DNA of 64,000 nt from Nematocida homosporus (GCF_024244095.1 NW_026250672.1:1-64000), one strand, 5' to 3'; positions 35,844 to 44,612 are shown, counted from the first letter of the stretch. Numbers and translations: made by a program. Notes: generated from the sequence alone by a model not told the origin.

Positions 35844-36749
35844 TTAAGTAGGGGATGAGGCTTCTGAGCCGTGTTTTTTGAGAATATCATAGATTTTGCT
35901 GCTAACTGAAGATAGATCGTCTAGGGACTCGGCGTACTTCTTCATTCGAGAGAAAGTTCGTTTGTTCTTTGTTGCGTTCTTTCGGGTTGGCTGTGGTTTT
36001 GAATGTTTATCCGGCTTCTTGGTGCTCTTCTTCTTCTCGCTTTTCCTGGCTTGGTAGGGAGGAGTGCTTTTGCTGCTGAGCTGGCTATCATTGCTTTCAT
36101 TGACGGATTCTTCTAACTCTTCGGAAGAGTGGGAGGCTTGGGTCCCACTGGAATGCTCGGTTATCTCAGAATGTGAGCGGTCCTCTGTGGGCTCCGTTTC
36201 CGAAAAGGCACTCTCTGCCATCGCCCTGGCCGGTGTATCAGAAACGGAGGCCTCGCTGTACCCATCCAGAATGCTAAGTATTTTGCTCTGGGGGCGTTGT
36301 CGCTCTAGAAGTGTTGGCTTAGAGGGCTTTTCTTGCTGGAAAACTAGGGCTCGTAAGTCAGCTAAGGTCTGCTTCTTTTGAAGGCCGGCCAGGACTTTGT
36401 CGAGCAGTGGGTCTTTCTTCTTTCTCTCCTTGCCTAAACTTGCCTCGTCGGGTCTCAGAACAAATGAACTCCCGAGCTTCTTGAGAGAGATAAGCGGCGT
36501 CTTTGGTGCTTTAACGTAAAACAGGTGCACATGTACAGTTGGGGAAAACGTGACCTTTTTGGAGCTTGGCTGAACTGTCTCAGCATCCGAAGTCTGGTTT
36601 GACTTGTTGCGCTTGGCCAGTTCTCGTTTGGCCTTTCGCTTCTTCAGAAAGCGAGAAAGAGTCGTGAACGGCAGCAGAACAAAAGACTTAATGTGTTTGA
36701 ACACTCTTTTATGTCTTCTTAGTGGCCGCTTCTTCACTTGCTTTGCCAT
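35844..36749 (-). CDS. Basic protein with PP1-docking motif, 301 aa
   Basis: No family recognised. The N-terminus (1-50) is very basic, with a short hydrophobic patch (FVLLPFTTLSRFL). Residues 64-78 read KKVTFSPTVHVHLFY: KVTF (65-68) fits the RVxF docking motif of protein phosphatase 1, and the following V-H-V-H-L-F resembles the second (phi-phi) contact in GADD34-type PP1 regulators (K-V-R-F-S-E-x-V-x-V-H-F). The C-terminal half is Ser/Glu/Lys-rich and disordered-looking. TATAAAG lies 23 nt upstream of the start. A PP1 regulator is a reasonable hypothesis. Confidence 0.72.
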   Translation of the reverse strand: MAKQVKKRPLRRHKRVFKHIKSFVLLPFTTLSRFLKKRKAKRELAKRNKSNQTSDAETVQPSSKKVTFSPTVHVHLFYVKAPKTPLISLKKLGSSFVLRPDEASLGKERKKKDPLLDKVLAGLQKKQTLADLRALVFQQEKPSKPTLLERQRPQSKILSILDGYSEASVSDTPARAMAESAFSETEPTEDRSHSEITEHSSGTQASHSSEELEESVNESNDSQLSSKSTPPYQARKSEKKKSTKKPDKHSKPQPTRKNATKNKRTFSRMKKYAESLDDLSSVSSKIYDILKKHGSEASSPT

Positions 36750-36972
36750 GAAACAGAGTCTATTTGACCAACTTTATACCTAACTACTTTGTTTTACATT
36801 TGATTGGCCAAGACAATCTCCAGCCAAGAACAACTTAATACTAACTCAACCCAATCCAATACCAACCCAATACTAACTCAACCCAATACTAACCCAACTC
36901 AATCTTAACTCAATACAATACGAACATTTAGCCGTCTTTTATTATTGACTCCATAGGTGGGCGCTTATCTTT
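36750..36972. other. AC-rich intergenic block
   Basis: No gene. CTCAACCCAATACTAACC-like words at 36835-36925, on the plus strand. Confidence 0.55.
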
Positions 36973-37578
36973 CTATGCGCTAGCTTCAGACTCGTCTTGC
37001 TGGGAATCAACGTTCTCCGATCTTGCTCGGCTGTCACTACGGGATCGACTGCCACCATGAAGCTGGTTGCTGTTAGTGGTTGTGGTGATAATAGTTGTTT
37101 GCTTGCTGTTCTTTGGCTGCTGGGCTCCGTACAAACGAACATATTCAGGTGGGAGCTCGGTGTATATGTTTTGCGGTGAGTCTGCGTTTGCATTGCCCAG
37201 GAGAGAAACTAGTTGCGAAAGAGCCTCCATACGAGCATTGGGCCCGTAGTCCTCAAAGTTAAGTGCTTCATCGATTGGGGTGTATACGGTAACACGGATG
37301 CCCACTTGCAGTCCTAATTGCTTGGCATACTCATCACCCTTCTTAACGTTGGGCCAGTTTCGAACTAGGTTCATTTGCGCCTGGCTTAGTGTGCCCGTTT
37401 GTGTGCTCTGGTCATTCTTTGCATTTGAATAGGTGTTGCTGCGCCGGGTGGAGCTCTGTGCTGAATAGTTGCTGTGCTGTGAAATGGCTCCTTCAGCATC
37501 GTACTCTGCACTTACATCGGCCTTAACCAAACTCTGTCCAAGCAATAACACTATCCCCAAGGGTCCCAAAAACTTCAT
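36973..37578 (-). CDS. Small secreted protein, 201 aa
   Basis: I recognise no family. A signal peptide (residues 1-20, MKFLGPLGIVLLLGQSLVKA) is followed by a polar Ser/Thr/Asn-rich part (21-65), a compact segment (about 66-145) and a Thr/Asn/Ser/Arg-rich tail with SRSRSDSRARSE, which is charged and disordered-looking. There are no cysteines in the mature part. TATAT lies 23 nt upstream of the ATG. It may be exported to the spore wall or host, which is inference. Confidence 0.72.
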   Translation of the reverse strand: MKFLGPLGIVLLLGQSLVKADVSAEYDAEGAISQHSNYSAQSSTRRSNTYSNAKNDQSTQTGTLSQAQMNLVRNWPNVKKGDEYAKQLGLQVGIRVTVYTPIDEALNFEDYGPNARMEALSQLVSLLGNANADSPQNIYTELPPEYVRLYGAQQPKNSKQTTIITTTTNSNQLHGGSRSRSDSRARSENVDSQQDESEASA

Positions 37579-37683
37579 TGCCTACCGGTCAGCCCTAGGT
37601 TATATGTCTGCGCCCCAAACACTTTCTCAGACCTGACCAATCTCCAGACCTGACCTAGAATTCCAAAACACCTTCAATCATTG

Positions 37684-38496
37684 TTACAGCCAGGTTCCTA
37701 GTTTTAGATACTCCCGAAGCACACAAAAGACCGACCACTCTTTGTCATTCGCCACTACTCCTACGCCTGCCTTATACTTGCCCAAAATCTCGGCTACTTT
37801 CTTTTGGGCCGTATCTGCGGCCTCGGGGGACAAAGTCAGCAGGACGTCTTCAATTAAACAGCAGTAAGCCAAAGCACAAACTAGGGCAGAGAGTCGCAAG
37901 ACATCCCCTTCTTCATAAACTACCTCATTGGTTAGGAACTTCACCAAGATCCCAATAATCTCAGCGCGGGCTCCCTTTACTAGTACATCTTCCCCGCGCA
38001 TAACTCCATGGCTAGTGAATAAAGCGGCTATTTGTTTCTTTCGACTAGGCGGTTTAGCAAAGATGTTCTTGGCAATTAGCATGGCGCCCACGCGCTTTCT
38101 TGCCGCCCTTATATGGTACTTGTCCTTCTTAAGTGAATAGCTCTCTCCATTTAACAAGAGCAGCCACTTCTTGACTTCACGGCCTTTGCTTGATCCTTTG
38201 ATTTTATGGTAAATCTCGTCGTGAAACTCGTCCTGTGATACAAAGGCCTCGCGGGCCTGCAATATCTTTTGGCTATCCACCCATAAATCACCCCTTAAGA
38301 CCAATTCACAGACAGCCAGTGCTCTAATTGACATTGAAACCGGATCTTGCAGGGCCAAAAGCACTGTTTGATAGGCGGTCGAAGATAAAAGCACCAAAAT
38401 CTCAACTAATGTTAACTTAAACCGCAACTTTTGGGAAGACTCGAAGGCTTTGTGCCCCCCGATCTCGCGCCGCCTTAGAGTAAACTCCTCATCCAT
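37684..38496 (-). CDS. VPS74: GOLPH3/Vps74-family Golgi PI4P-binding protein
   Basis: A 270-aa GOLPH3/Vps74 homologue, which binds PI4P on Golgi membranes and retains glycosyltransferases. Matches in order are KLTLVEILVLLSS (L-x-L-x-E-E-x-L-L-L), SIRALAVCELVLRGDLWVD (the L-R-x-x-x-L-x-E-L-A-x-R-G-R signature), WLLLLNGESYSLKKDKYHIR followed by ARKRVGAMLIAKNIF, with the Arg residues that contact PI4P in relatives, and a helical C-terminal half. The N-terminal arm is short. The RasGEF gene ends 18 nt upstream on the same strand, so the two may be read from overlapping transcripts. Its presence with DPM1 agrees with a working glycosylation route. Confidence 0.85.
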   Translation of the reverse strand: MDEEFTLRRREIGGHKAFESSQKLRFKLTLVEILVLLSSTAYQTVLLALQDPVSMSIRALAVCELVLRGDLWVDSQKILQAREAFVSQDEFHDEIYHKIKGSSKGREVKKWLLLLNGESYSLKKDKYHIRAARKRVGAMLIAKNIFAKPPSRKKQIAALFTSHGVMRGEDVLVKGARAEIIGILVKFLTNEVVYEEGDVLRLSALVCALAYCCLIEDVLLTLSPEAADTAQKKVAEILGKYKAGVGVVANDKEWSVFCVLREYLKLGTWL

Positions 38497-38513
38497 CGTC
38501 TCTAAGAAAATAC

Positions 38514-38519
38514 TTTATT
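38514..38519 (-). terminator. AATAAA overlapping the RasGEF stop
   Basis: Last codon AAA, stop TAA and the next A form AATAAA; the VPS74 start is 18 nt after the stop. Confidence 0.5.
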
Positions 38520-39462
38520 TATCCCCACTGCCTGCTAAGTAGTTGCTATGTTTAAGGAAGATAAAGCATCCTTCAAATCCAATTCCTGAGTCCTTTCTTT
38601 CGCCGCCTCTAATGTCTTTGGTTTTGCGAACAGCGGCAATAATAGCATGGTTAAGCATGCGGTCGACACTAATACCTGAATGGCTGCGAATGTAGTTGAG
38701 ATATTCAATAATACGGCAGAATTTCTTGCCGGCCGTTTTATCTTGTTTGTTCGTGCTGGCATCAATAAGGTGTTTTTCAATGGAACGGATGTGGCGGAGG
38801 TACAGAATGCCGCGATCTTGCAGATCAGCTTCTTTCTCACAAGATACGAGTGTGTCGCATTGGGACTGTAGTTCGGTAAGTTCTTCAATGAGCACCCGGG
38901 GAATACGAGTTCGTTTTAGGCCTTGGACAACTGCTGCAAGGGCATTGGCATTATTGAGGGTTTTAAGGGCGCGGGCTACCTCTACCCATTGGTTGGTGCT
39001 GGCCTCGGCATCGTATTTGGGCGAGGAGGATGTTTTGGTTGGGGGACTGCGATGGGCGCTGATTTGTTTGGGGGCGGCACTGTTTTGGATGATAGTACTA
39101 GCCACGAATGAGGAAAGGCTTTCGGTGAAAGTTAGGTAGCCATAAAGATTAGGGGACTGTTTTTTAATGTCATCAGCTGGTTGGAATTTAAGAATTTCAA
39201 CTGGACTGATCTCAATAATAGTGCGAACTTCTGTTGCGGTTATTTCGCGGGCTAGCATGACTGGGTCTATTTCCATTAAGTTAATGGCTTCGGCCTCGGA
39301 AATAGCGGCATTTATTTCACGCTGTGCCACTTCATTTTGATTATCATTTAGGTTGGTATTGGTTTGCGTAGGACTCTTATCTTTAGGACTGCTGCCGCCT
39401 TTATTCTTGCCCTTTTCGGCCTTCTTAAGCTTTTCCCTCTCTTTCTCGTACTCAGAAAGCAT
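38515..39462 (-). CDS. Compact Ras guanine-nucleotide exchange factor
   Basis: A 315-aa protein that is little more than a RasGEF (Cdc25-type) catalytic domain; yeast Cdc25 has about 1590 aa. Visible: MEIDPVMLAREITATEVRTI (the L-D-P-x-x-L-A-x-Q-L-T-x-x-E start), EILKFQPADD, SPNLYGYLTFTESLSSFVAS, then WVEVARALKTLNNANAL with AAVVQGLKRTRIPRVL and a C-terminal block. The first 45 residues are charged and disordered-looking. It would activate a Ras-type GTPase and, together with the PKA regulatory subunit in this window, points to a kept Ras/cAMP pathway. The stop codon is inside AATAAA. Confidence 0.83.
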   Translation of the reverse strand: MLSEYEKEREKLKKAEKGKNKGGSSPKDKSPTQTNTNLNDNQNEVAQREINAAISEAEAINLMEIDPVMLAREITATEVRTIIEISPVEILKFQPADDIKKQSPNLYGYLTFTESLSSFVASTIIQNSAAPKQISAHRSPPTKTSSSPKYDAEASTNQWVEVARALKTLNNANALAAVVQGLKRTRIPRVLIEELTELQSQCDTLVSCEKEADLQDRGILYLRHIRSIEKHLIDASTNKQDKTAGKKFCRIIEYLNYIRSHSGISVDRMLNHAIIAAVRKTKDIRGGERKDSGIGFEGCFIFLKHSNYLAGSGDK

Positions 39463-40383
39463 TCTTGAAACTACGTCTGGGTTTGGGTTGTATTTAGCTT
39501 AGCATAACATCAATTGATTAAGTGACACCTAAAACATCGATTATCTTCTTTTCTGACAGGCACGGCGCAAGGAGTAAAGGACGGCCGTTATGTGCATATT
39601 TCTATTGAGTTAGGTTGTGTTGAGTTGTGTTAAGTTGAGTATGTTAAGATACTAATCCAATAAATAGTAAGACTTGATAAGGGTGATATTATGTTGTTTT
39701 ATCCCATAAGAAGCAATGCTAGATTGGGTTGCGTTACGTTTGGTTTTGGCTAGTGCTTACCTAAATAGATATAACATACCAAGTTAACTATGTTTTAGGC
39801 TGAGTTGGTATTAGCTAAAGTTGGGTTAGTATTCATATACATGATATATACTAATAACTTAAATTCTAAAATACTACTTCCGTTTCTAAATTAGGTTGGC
39901 TTTAAAATAATATTAAGTCATTTATTCAAAGTAGAATAAAGTTAAGTTTGGATAGGATCTGGTTAAGTTGAGTTAGGCTTGAGTTATGATATGGTTAGGT
40001 TGAGTTAGGCTATGGTATGGTTAAGTTAAGTTAAGTTGTGTTATGATATGATATGATTAAGTTAAGTTGAGTTAGGTTATGATAAGATAAGATATGGTTA
40101 AGTTAAGTTGAGCTAGAGTGTGGTAAAATGAGATAAGATAAGATCTAGTTGACACTAGAAGCCATCTGGCAACCAAATGAGCATAAATTAGTGGTTAGAT
40201 GCGCATTAAAGTCAAAAGCACCAAAGAAGCACCCTATCTTATCTAACCACAACTCAACTCAACTCAACTCAACTTAACACAACCTAACCTAACACAACTT
40301 AATATCATAATACACGTTTTATTTGTCATCTAAGCTATACTTTGGCCAGCACTTAAATCTTAACAACTAACTAAATACATAGC
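39463..40383. other. Long intergenic region with GT-rich repeats
   Basis: No gene seen. 39590-39660 and 39950-40110 are GT-rich on the plus strand; 40240-40310 is AC-rich (CAACTCAACTCAAC). Nothing protein-like in any frame. Confidence 0.55.
39951..40110. repeat. Degenerate tandem repeat, unit about 26-40 bp
   Basis: Successive units built as GTTAAGTTGAGTTAGG plus TATGATATG or TATGATAAGATAAG. About five imperfect copies of variable length, all in the same orientation. Confidence 0.6.
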
Positions 40384-41166
40384 CTAGCCAACTTTATCAT
40401 CTTCCACGGGCTTCTCAAGCCCATCTAGAGTTGAAGTGCGACACATTGGACACTCATTGGCATACTGGGTCAACCACTCAGCAATACAGCTGCTATGAAA
40501 CATATGGGAACAGACCAGCCGACGAACAACAGCTCCAGTTTCAATCTCCTCCAAACAAATCGGACACTCGCCCTGAGGCTCATCAACGGTCTTTTCCGGA
40601 CTAGCCTTATCTAAATCCTCTTGTTTCATCGTTTTAACTCGTGGTTCTTCCTCACCAATATAGTAGATCACTGTAAATACAATACTACTGGGATCCTGTC
40701 CATAACTAGATGGCATCTGGTGTAATAACAACTCAAAATCCTGTGAATTAACTGAACTACCCGAACTAGCACCCGTGCTCAGTCCCATCTCTCTTCTTCC
40801 AATCCCCGCTCCTCCAAACATCCCTTGAATAATCGAAAGAATAGTCCTTCGTGTCTCATCATCAGTAGTACTACCCGTATTACTTCCAACACCACTACCC
40901 TCACTATTATCCTGTAAATCCGCTAAATTATCTTCACCTGTATTGCCTTCACCAGTCGAGTCACTAGAAACATGCACACGCCGGGCTGAGCCCAACAGAC
41001 GAATAAAAGAGTAAAAAGCAGCCGTTATAATCGAAAAAGGATGTAAATTAGAAGCTTCTAGAACTTGGGGTTCTTCAGGCGGATGAACTGTCTCGGACTC
41101 AGACTCTTCTACCGATTCGCGTCGGACTCGTTTTGAAAGTCTCTCCTCGTTGTGTTTCTTCCGCAT
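40384..41166 (-). CDS. RING-H2 E3 ubiquitin ligase
   Basis: A 260-aa protein with one complete C-terminal RING-H2 domain: CPICLEEIETGAVVRRLVC, SHMFHSSCIAEWL and ECPMCRT, with all eight zinc ligands. The order disordered N-terminus, acidic middle, terminal RING is that of RNF126/RNF115 and BTL-type ligases; no BZF zinc finger is present. The N-terminal 30 residues are basic. One hydrophobic stretch (HPFSIITAAFYSFIRLLG) is too weak to call a membrane segment firmly. The ATG at 41166 is chosen over a TTG two codons upstream. The neighbouring gene's stop lies 19 nt upstream. Confidence 0.82.
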   Translation of the reverse strand: MRKKHNEERLSKRVRRESVEESESETVHPPEEPQVLEASNLHPFSIITAAFYSFIRLLGSARRVHVSSDSTGEGNTGEDNLADLQDNSEGSGVGSNTGSTTDDETRRTILSIIQGMFGGAGIGRREMGLSTGASSGSSVNSQDFELLLHQMPSSYGQDPSSIVFTVIYYIGEEEPRVKTMKQEDLDKASPEKTVDEPQGECPICLEEIETGAVVRRLVCSHMFHSSCIAEWLTQYANECPMCRTSTLDGLEKPVEDDKVG

Positions 41167-41184
41167 AACCAATCAAAACGAAAT

Positions 41185-41190
41185 TTTATT
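41185..41190 (-). terminator. AATAAA overlapping the 221-aa gene's stop
   Basis: Last codon AAA, TAA stop and A form AATAAA. The RING-H2 gene starts 19 nt after the stop. Confidence 0.5.
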
Positions 41191-41851
41191 TATGTGGTAA
41201 CTCTTCTGGAATACTTCTATCAGGGGTAGAGTATCTAAAAGTTGGTGTTTCTTCGTAGTTCTCTTCTAATTGTGTGACATAGATATTGATGGGTGTTTGT
41301 GTTGTTTTTGGTTTTACTTTTGTATTTTGATTTAAGTTGGAATTTGTATTTGCATTTTGAGCTGAGTGGGAATTTGTCTTAAGATTGGGATTTTGATTTT
41401 GATTTTGATTTGGGACTGGATGGTGTTTTTTAAGAATACCAATAGGTGTGGTATTGGAGGGGGTGAGGTGGGTTGAGTTAGGGTGGGTTGAGTTAAGGTG
41501 GGAAGGGGTGGTATTAGGGTGGGTGGAGGAGGTGTTGGAGGGGGAAGGGATGGAGGAGGTGGAGAGAGGGGGTACAATAAGGACTTCATCAGTGAACTTG
41601 ACTTTGGAAGGTTGGTGGGGGGCACAGGGTGGAGTCTTTCTTTTCTGGGGTGCCATTTTGTAGAGAATTCGGCAAGTGGTGTACTTGGCATTGATGGCTG
41701 TATTATGACGAGTTAGTCGGGCATAGAAAGACGACCAGGAGAAAGTACGGATGGCCAGTAGAAGGTCTGGGTGGTTGTAGAAGGCAAAAGGTTGTGTGCT
41801 GAGCAGGCATTTAATCTCGGCAAGGGATGTGTTAGGGGATACAGTCGCCAT
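41186..41851 (-). CDS. Asn/Ser/Thr/Pro-rich protein with PP1-docking motifs
   Basis: A 221-aa protein with no recognised family. The N-terminal 60 residues are compact and helical. SKVKFTDEV (82-90) contains KVKF, an RVxF motif, and GILK (138-141) fits the SILK-type PP1 motif (GILK in inhibitor-2), though usually SILK precedes RVxF. Between and after them is low-complexity NST/P/H/Q sequence (about 95-195) encoded by the same GT-rich words as the intergenic DNA. The C-terminus (INIYVTQLEENYEETP) is conserved-looking. An alternative start at M66 would keep the motifs. It may be a PP1 regulator. Confidence 0.68.
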   Translation of the reverse strand: MATVSPNTSLAEIKCLLSTQPFAFYNHPDLLLAIRTFSWSSFYARLTRHNTAINAKYTTCRILYKMAPQKRKTPPCAPHQPSKVKFTDEVLIVPPLSTSSIPSPSNTSSTHPNTTPSHLNSTHPNSTHLTPSNTTPIGILKKHHPVPNQNQNQNPNLKTNSHSAQNANTNSNLNQNTKVKPKTTQTPINIYVTQLEENYEETPTFRYSTPDRSIPEELPHK

Positions 41852-42000
41852 AATTAAGAAAAAAGAAGGGCGGGCGAATAGTTTGAATTGGGTTGAATTG
41901 GGTTGAGTTTAGATTAAGTTGGGTTTAGGTTTAGATTAAGTAAAGTAAAGCTAATAGATATAATAAAAAGATAAAGTAAGTCGTATTTAGTAAGTCGTAT

Positions 42001-42975
42001 TCAGTGCTGTTCGCCGGACCAGTCCAGAATTAGGTTGAGGGCTTTGGTAAGATCCCCATCGGAATATACTAGTGCGATAAGATTCATTTCGCTATCGGTG
42101 TATCCAATGCTTTCGAGTTCCATGAGCTTCTCCGAGTACTTTTGTCTGGCTTCATCCCGATCAAAAGGCATAGTGTACATCACTGACTGGGGAGTTGGGT
42201 TGGCGGCTGAGTTGGCCGTAGGGGCAGTGGAGTTGCCTAGGGAGGAGTTAGAACTAATGGAGGAAGGATTAGGCTGAGTAGCTGAGTTAGCATTAGGGGG
42301 CATACCGAACATGAAAGGATCACGAAGATTTGGCATATCTGCTGAATTATTGATGACGTAATTCATAATAGTATTGAAATGCTCGGGATCTGATTTGGCC
42401 ATTTCAGTAAAGCGGCTGATGTTATCCATTAAGGATTTCTTGGTGGCTTCAGGAATGTTCTGCATGGACAAAGAAGCTTCCATAAGAGACTTCATTTGTT
42501 CTGGATTCTTCAATAGTTCCTTAATGCGGGCATTAATCGTGCTCTTCATCTCTTCAGAAGGGGCTCCACCACCCATGGAAAGCTCTCTTAGCAAGTTTGG
42601 GTCGAGTTGGTTCAGGTTAGGAAAGGGTTGGGCGGAGTTAGGTTGAGTGGAGTTAGGTTGAGTAGGGATAGATTGAGTAGGGATAGATTGGGTAGAGGAC
42701 GTGTTAGGGGCAGGGGCAGAATTAGTTGGGGGTGAAGCGGCCTTCTTTTCACCACTGGGCATGACTAGATGAATAGTAGAGCCGTCTTCTAAGTTGTAGC
42801 TAGCTAAGGTACTCTCGTCTTTAAGTAGTTTACCAGTGAAGATGAGTCGAATTTTGTCCTTTGAAGCAGAAATCTTATCACACAGTTTGTCTTTTAAGAG
42901 ACTAACAGTATCATCCTTACTATCCATGGCAATGGTATGTAAATCGCCTTTGCTTGTCTTGATAAGTATATTCAT
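42001..42975 (-). CDS. DSK2: Ubiquilin/Dsk2 proteasome shuttle
   Basis: A 324-aa shuttle factor that carries ubiquitylated clients to the proteasome. A UBL domain spans 1-75 (LIFTGKLLKDESTL, NLEDGSTIHLVM). A STI1/ubiquilin repeat follows (about 150-215: MKSLMEASLSMQNIPE, DNISRFTEMAKSDPEHF). A C-terminal UBA (about 278-322) has YSEKLMELESIGYTDSEMN and GDLTKALNLIL. The linkers (80-125 and 240-275) are Asn/Ser/Gln/Pro/Thr-rich with TQSIPTQSIPTQPNST-like repeats, encoded by DNA like the intergenic words. Its order and size fit Dsk2 well. Confidence 0.9.
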   Translation of the reverse strand: MNILIKTSKGDLHTIAMDSKDDTVSLLKDKLCDKISASKDKIRLIFTGKLLKDESTLASYNLEDGSTIHLVMPSGEKKAASPPTNSAPAPNTSSTQSIPTQSIPTQPNSTQPNSAQPFPNLNQLDPNLLRELSMGGGAPSEEMKSTINARIKELLKNPEQMKSLMEASLSMQNIPEATKKSLMDNISRFTEMAKSDPEHFNTIMNYVINNSADMPNLRDPFMFGMPPNANSATQPNPSSISSNSSLGNSTAPTANSAANPTPQSVMYTMPFDRDEARQKYSEKLMELESIGYTDSEMNLIALVYSDGDLTKALNLILDWSGEQH

Positions 42976-43275
42976 TGTTTACCCAGCAAAAAAAAGACAA
43001 TACTTAGATTGGGGCTAGATTAAGGGTGTATTTGGTTGGATTTGGCTGAGTTAGATTGAGTTAGATTGGGTTAGTGATTGGTTTTGATGATTGATGCGGG
43101 GTTGGGTTGATGCAGGGGTGTGTTAGTATTAGTATTGGTGCTGAGTTAGTATTTTGAGTTAGTATTTTGAATTGAATTGAGTTAGTATGGTAATTGAATT
43201 AGTATTGAATTGAGTTGGTATTGAATTGAATTGAGTTAGTATGGTAGTAGAATAAGATTAGTATGTGGTTAGTAT
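42976..43275. other. GT-rich intergenic block
   Basis: No gene. Filled with TTGAGTTAGTATTGAATTGA-like words, all in one orientation on the plus strand. Confidence 0.6.
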
Positions 43276-43749
43276 TTATAATGGTTTAATGATACGATAG
43301 AGTGTCATGAGAATGTATGTGGGGAAGCGAGTGAGCTGGTATATGTACGTGAATAAAGAAGATTGTGTTTGCTTTGAAGTTGAGGTGGTATTAGATTGAG
43401 TTGAGGTGGTGTTAGATTGAGTTGAGGTGGTATTAGATTGAGTTGAGGTGGTATTAGATTGATTTGAGGTGGTATTAGAGGTGGATGGATCGGAAGTAGG
43501 TTGGGTTGAGGTAGATTGGAGCTGGTATGGATTGGATTGTGGTGAGGCTGATTTGGATTGGGTGGTATTGTAATTGTAGCTAATGGACTTGTTAGCATTT
43601 GAAGTGTGTTTGGTGGAGGTTGGGAGAGGTGGTGATTTGGAAACATGGTGATAGACGAAGTAGAAGAGAAGAAACAGGCCACCACTGAATGCAAAAAGTC
43701 GGAGAAAGAGCTGCAGCTTATTAGGCAGAGGGGTGTCACAGGTTTGCAT
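43276..43749 (-). CDS. Single-pass protein with SNTTSTQ repeats, 157 aa
   Basis: I recognise no family. Residues 12-35 (LQLFLRLFAFSGGLFLLFYFV) form one membrane helix or uncleaved signal anchor. A Ser/Thr/Asn/Gln-rich tract follows (about 40-130), including about five near-exact 7-residue SNTTSTQ units, then a second hydrophobic/aromatic C-terminus. The repeat DNA matches the intergenic words next to it, so the gene could have absorbed intergenic sequence or be spurious. Another frame over the same DNA is also open, which lowers confidence. Upstream there is only a weak TATA-like element (about 30 nt). Confidence 0.5.
   Translation of the reverse strand: MQTCDTPLPNKLQLFLRLFAFSGGLFLLFYFVYHHVSKSPPLPTSTKHTSNANKSISYNYNTTQSKSASPQSNPYQLQSTSTQPTSDPSTSNTTSNQSNTTSTQSNTTSTQSNTTSTQSNTTSTSKQTQSSLFTYIYQLTRFPTYILMTLYRIIKPL
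43380..43484. repeat. Five 21-bp repeats, TTGAGGTGGTATTAGATTGA type
   Basis: Copies at 43380-43400, 43401-43421, 43422-43442, 43443-43463 and 43464-43484, the last diverging. Each encodes seven residues of the SNTTSTQ array on the minus strand. Confidence 0.85.
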
Positions 43750-44068
43750 GGGCTAGTGTTGAATTGGGGCAGGGGTGGTATCTATACTTAACCATTATTT
43801 CCTCTTTGAGATTAATGAAGTAAACAAGAGGTTAGTATTGTGTTGGTATTGTGTTAGTATTACGTATTAGGTTAATATTGTATTGAGTGGTGTCATGGAA
43901 TAGAATGTCATTGTGGTTGGAGGATGTATATAAAGATAAGAGTGTCAATAAAGATGTTTGTTTAGATAGCATTTTATAGTTGAGTTTATTGAAAGACCGA
44001 TCAACATGTATGTTCAACTAGAGAAGGACGGTTGAAGTTGGGGTTGTATATGGCCTATTTGGTTAGTA
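43750..44068. other. Intergenic, partly GT-rich
   Basis: No gene. GTATTGTGTTGGTATTG words at 43830-43880. A minus-strand frame at 43832-44017 has no supporting features and is not called. Confidence 0.5.
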
Positions 44069-44518
44069 CTATTGGTTGGAATTTCCACAATAACGTAGCT
44101 CTTTGCCCACGCTCTTTGATTTCTTTACTTTTCGGGCTCTAGGCGGTTCTTCATTACCTTCTCCTTTTTGCTCCTCAGCTGGCGTTTCGTCTTCGGGTTT
44201 AACTTCATTGTTAGTTGTTGTATTGCTTGGCGTGGGCGCTACAACCTCGCCGGGCTGTTGACTTCCCTCTGCTGGTGGGGCTATAGGAGCAGAGGGAGCA
44301 GGCCCACTAATAACACCAGAAGAAGGACCCGGGCCAGCAGTAGGACCACTAGAACCACTAGAAGAGTTTGCGGAATTAGAAGGAGCCGAAGAAGTGGAGG
44401 GATTAGAAGAGTTGGCAGAGTTAGAGGAGACATACCACCAACCCCCAACTGCTCCTGCAATAATCAGAAGAATCACTACTATCAAAACAACTACTAAAAC
44501 AACTCTTTTCTTAGACAT
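44069..44518 (-). CDS. Single-pass membrane protein, Pro/Ser/Ala-rich
   Basis: A 149-aa protein with no recognised family. An N-terminal MSKKR is followed by a strong membrane helix (6-28, VVLVVVLIVVILLIIAGAVG). The rest is Ser/Asn-, then Pro/Ala/Gly-, then Glu-rich and ends in basic KVKKSKSVGKELRY. It is probably type II or signal-anchored. An exact TATAAATA starts 20 nt upstream of the ATG. As with other lineage-specific genes here, a surface or secretory role is only inferred. Confidence 0.65.
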   Translation of the reverse strand: MSKKRVVLVVVLIVVILLIIAGAVGGWWYVSSNSANSSNPSTSSAPSNSANSSSGSSGPTAGPGPSSGVISGPAPSAPIAPPAEGSQQPGEVVAPTPSNTTTNNEVKPEDETPAEEQKGEGNEEPPRARKVKKSKSVGKELRYCGNSNQ

Positions 44519-44537
44519 GAGGTTCTAATACCTTGTC

Positions 44538-44545
44538 TATTTATA
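44538..44545 (-). promoter_or_regulatory. TATAAATA upstream of the 149-aa gene
   Basis: Exact octamer on the minus strand, beginning 20 nt before the ATG at 44518. Confidence 0.6.
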
Positions 44546-44612
44546 GAGTAGATAGTACTGATGTTGTGATAAGGGGCTGTCATATCTCTAAGTGGGGATT
44601 GGCCATTTTTTT

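Noticed and set aside
39951..40110. CRISPR-like or satellite array
   Set aside because: The units are degenerate, with no constant repeat and unique spacer pattern, and the genome is eukaryotic.
43305..43739. Alternative frame over the SNTTSTQ gene
   Set aside because: The repeat keeps two frames open; the 43276-43749 frame has an ATG and a clean membrane helix.
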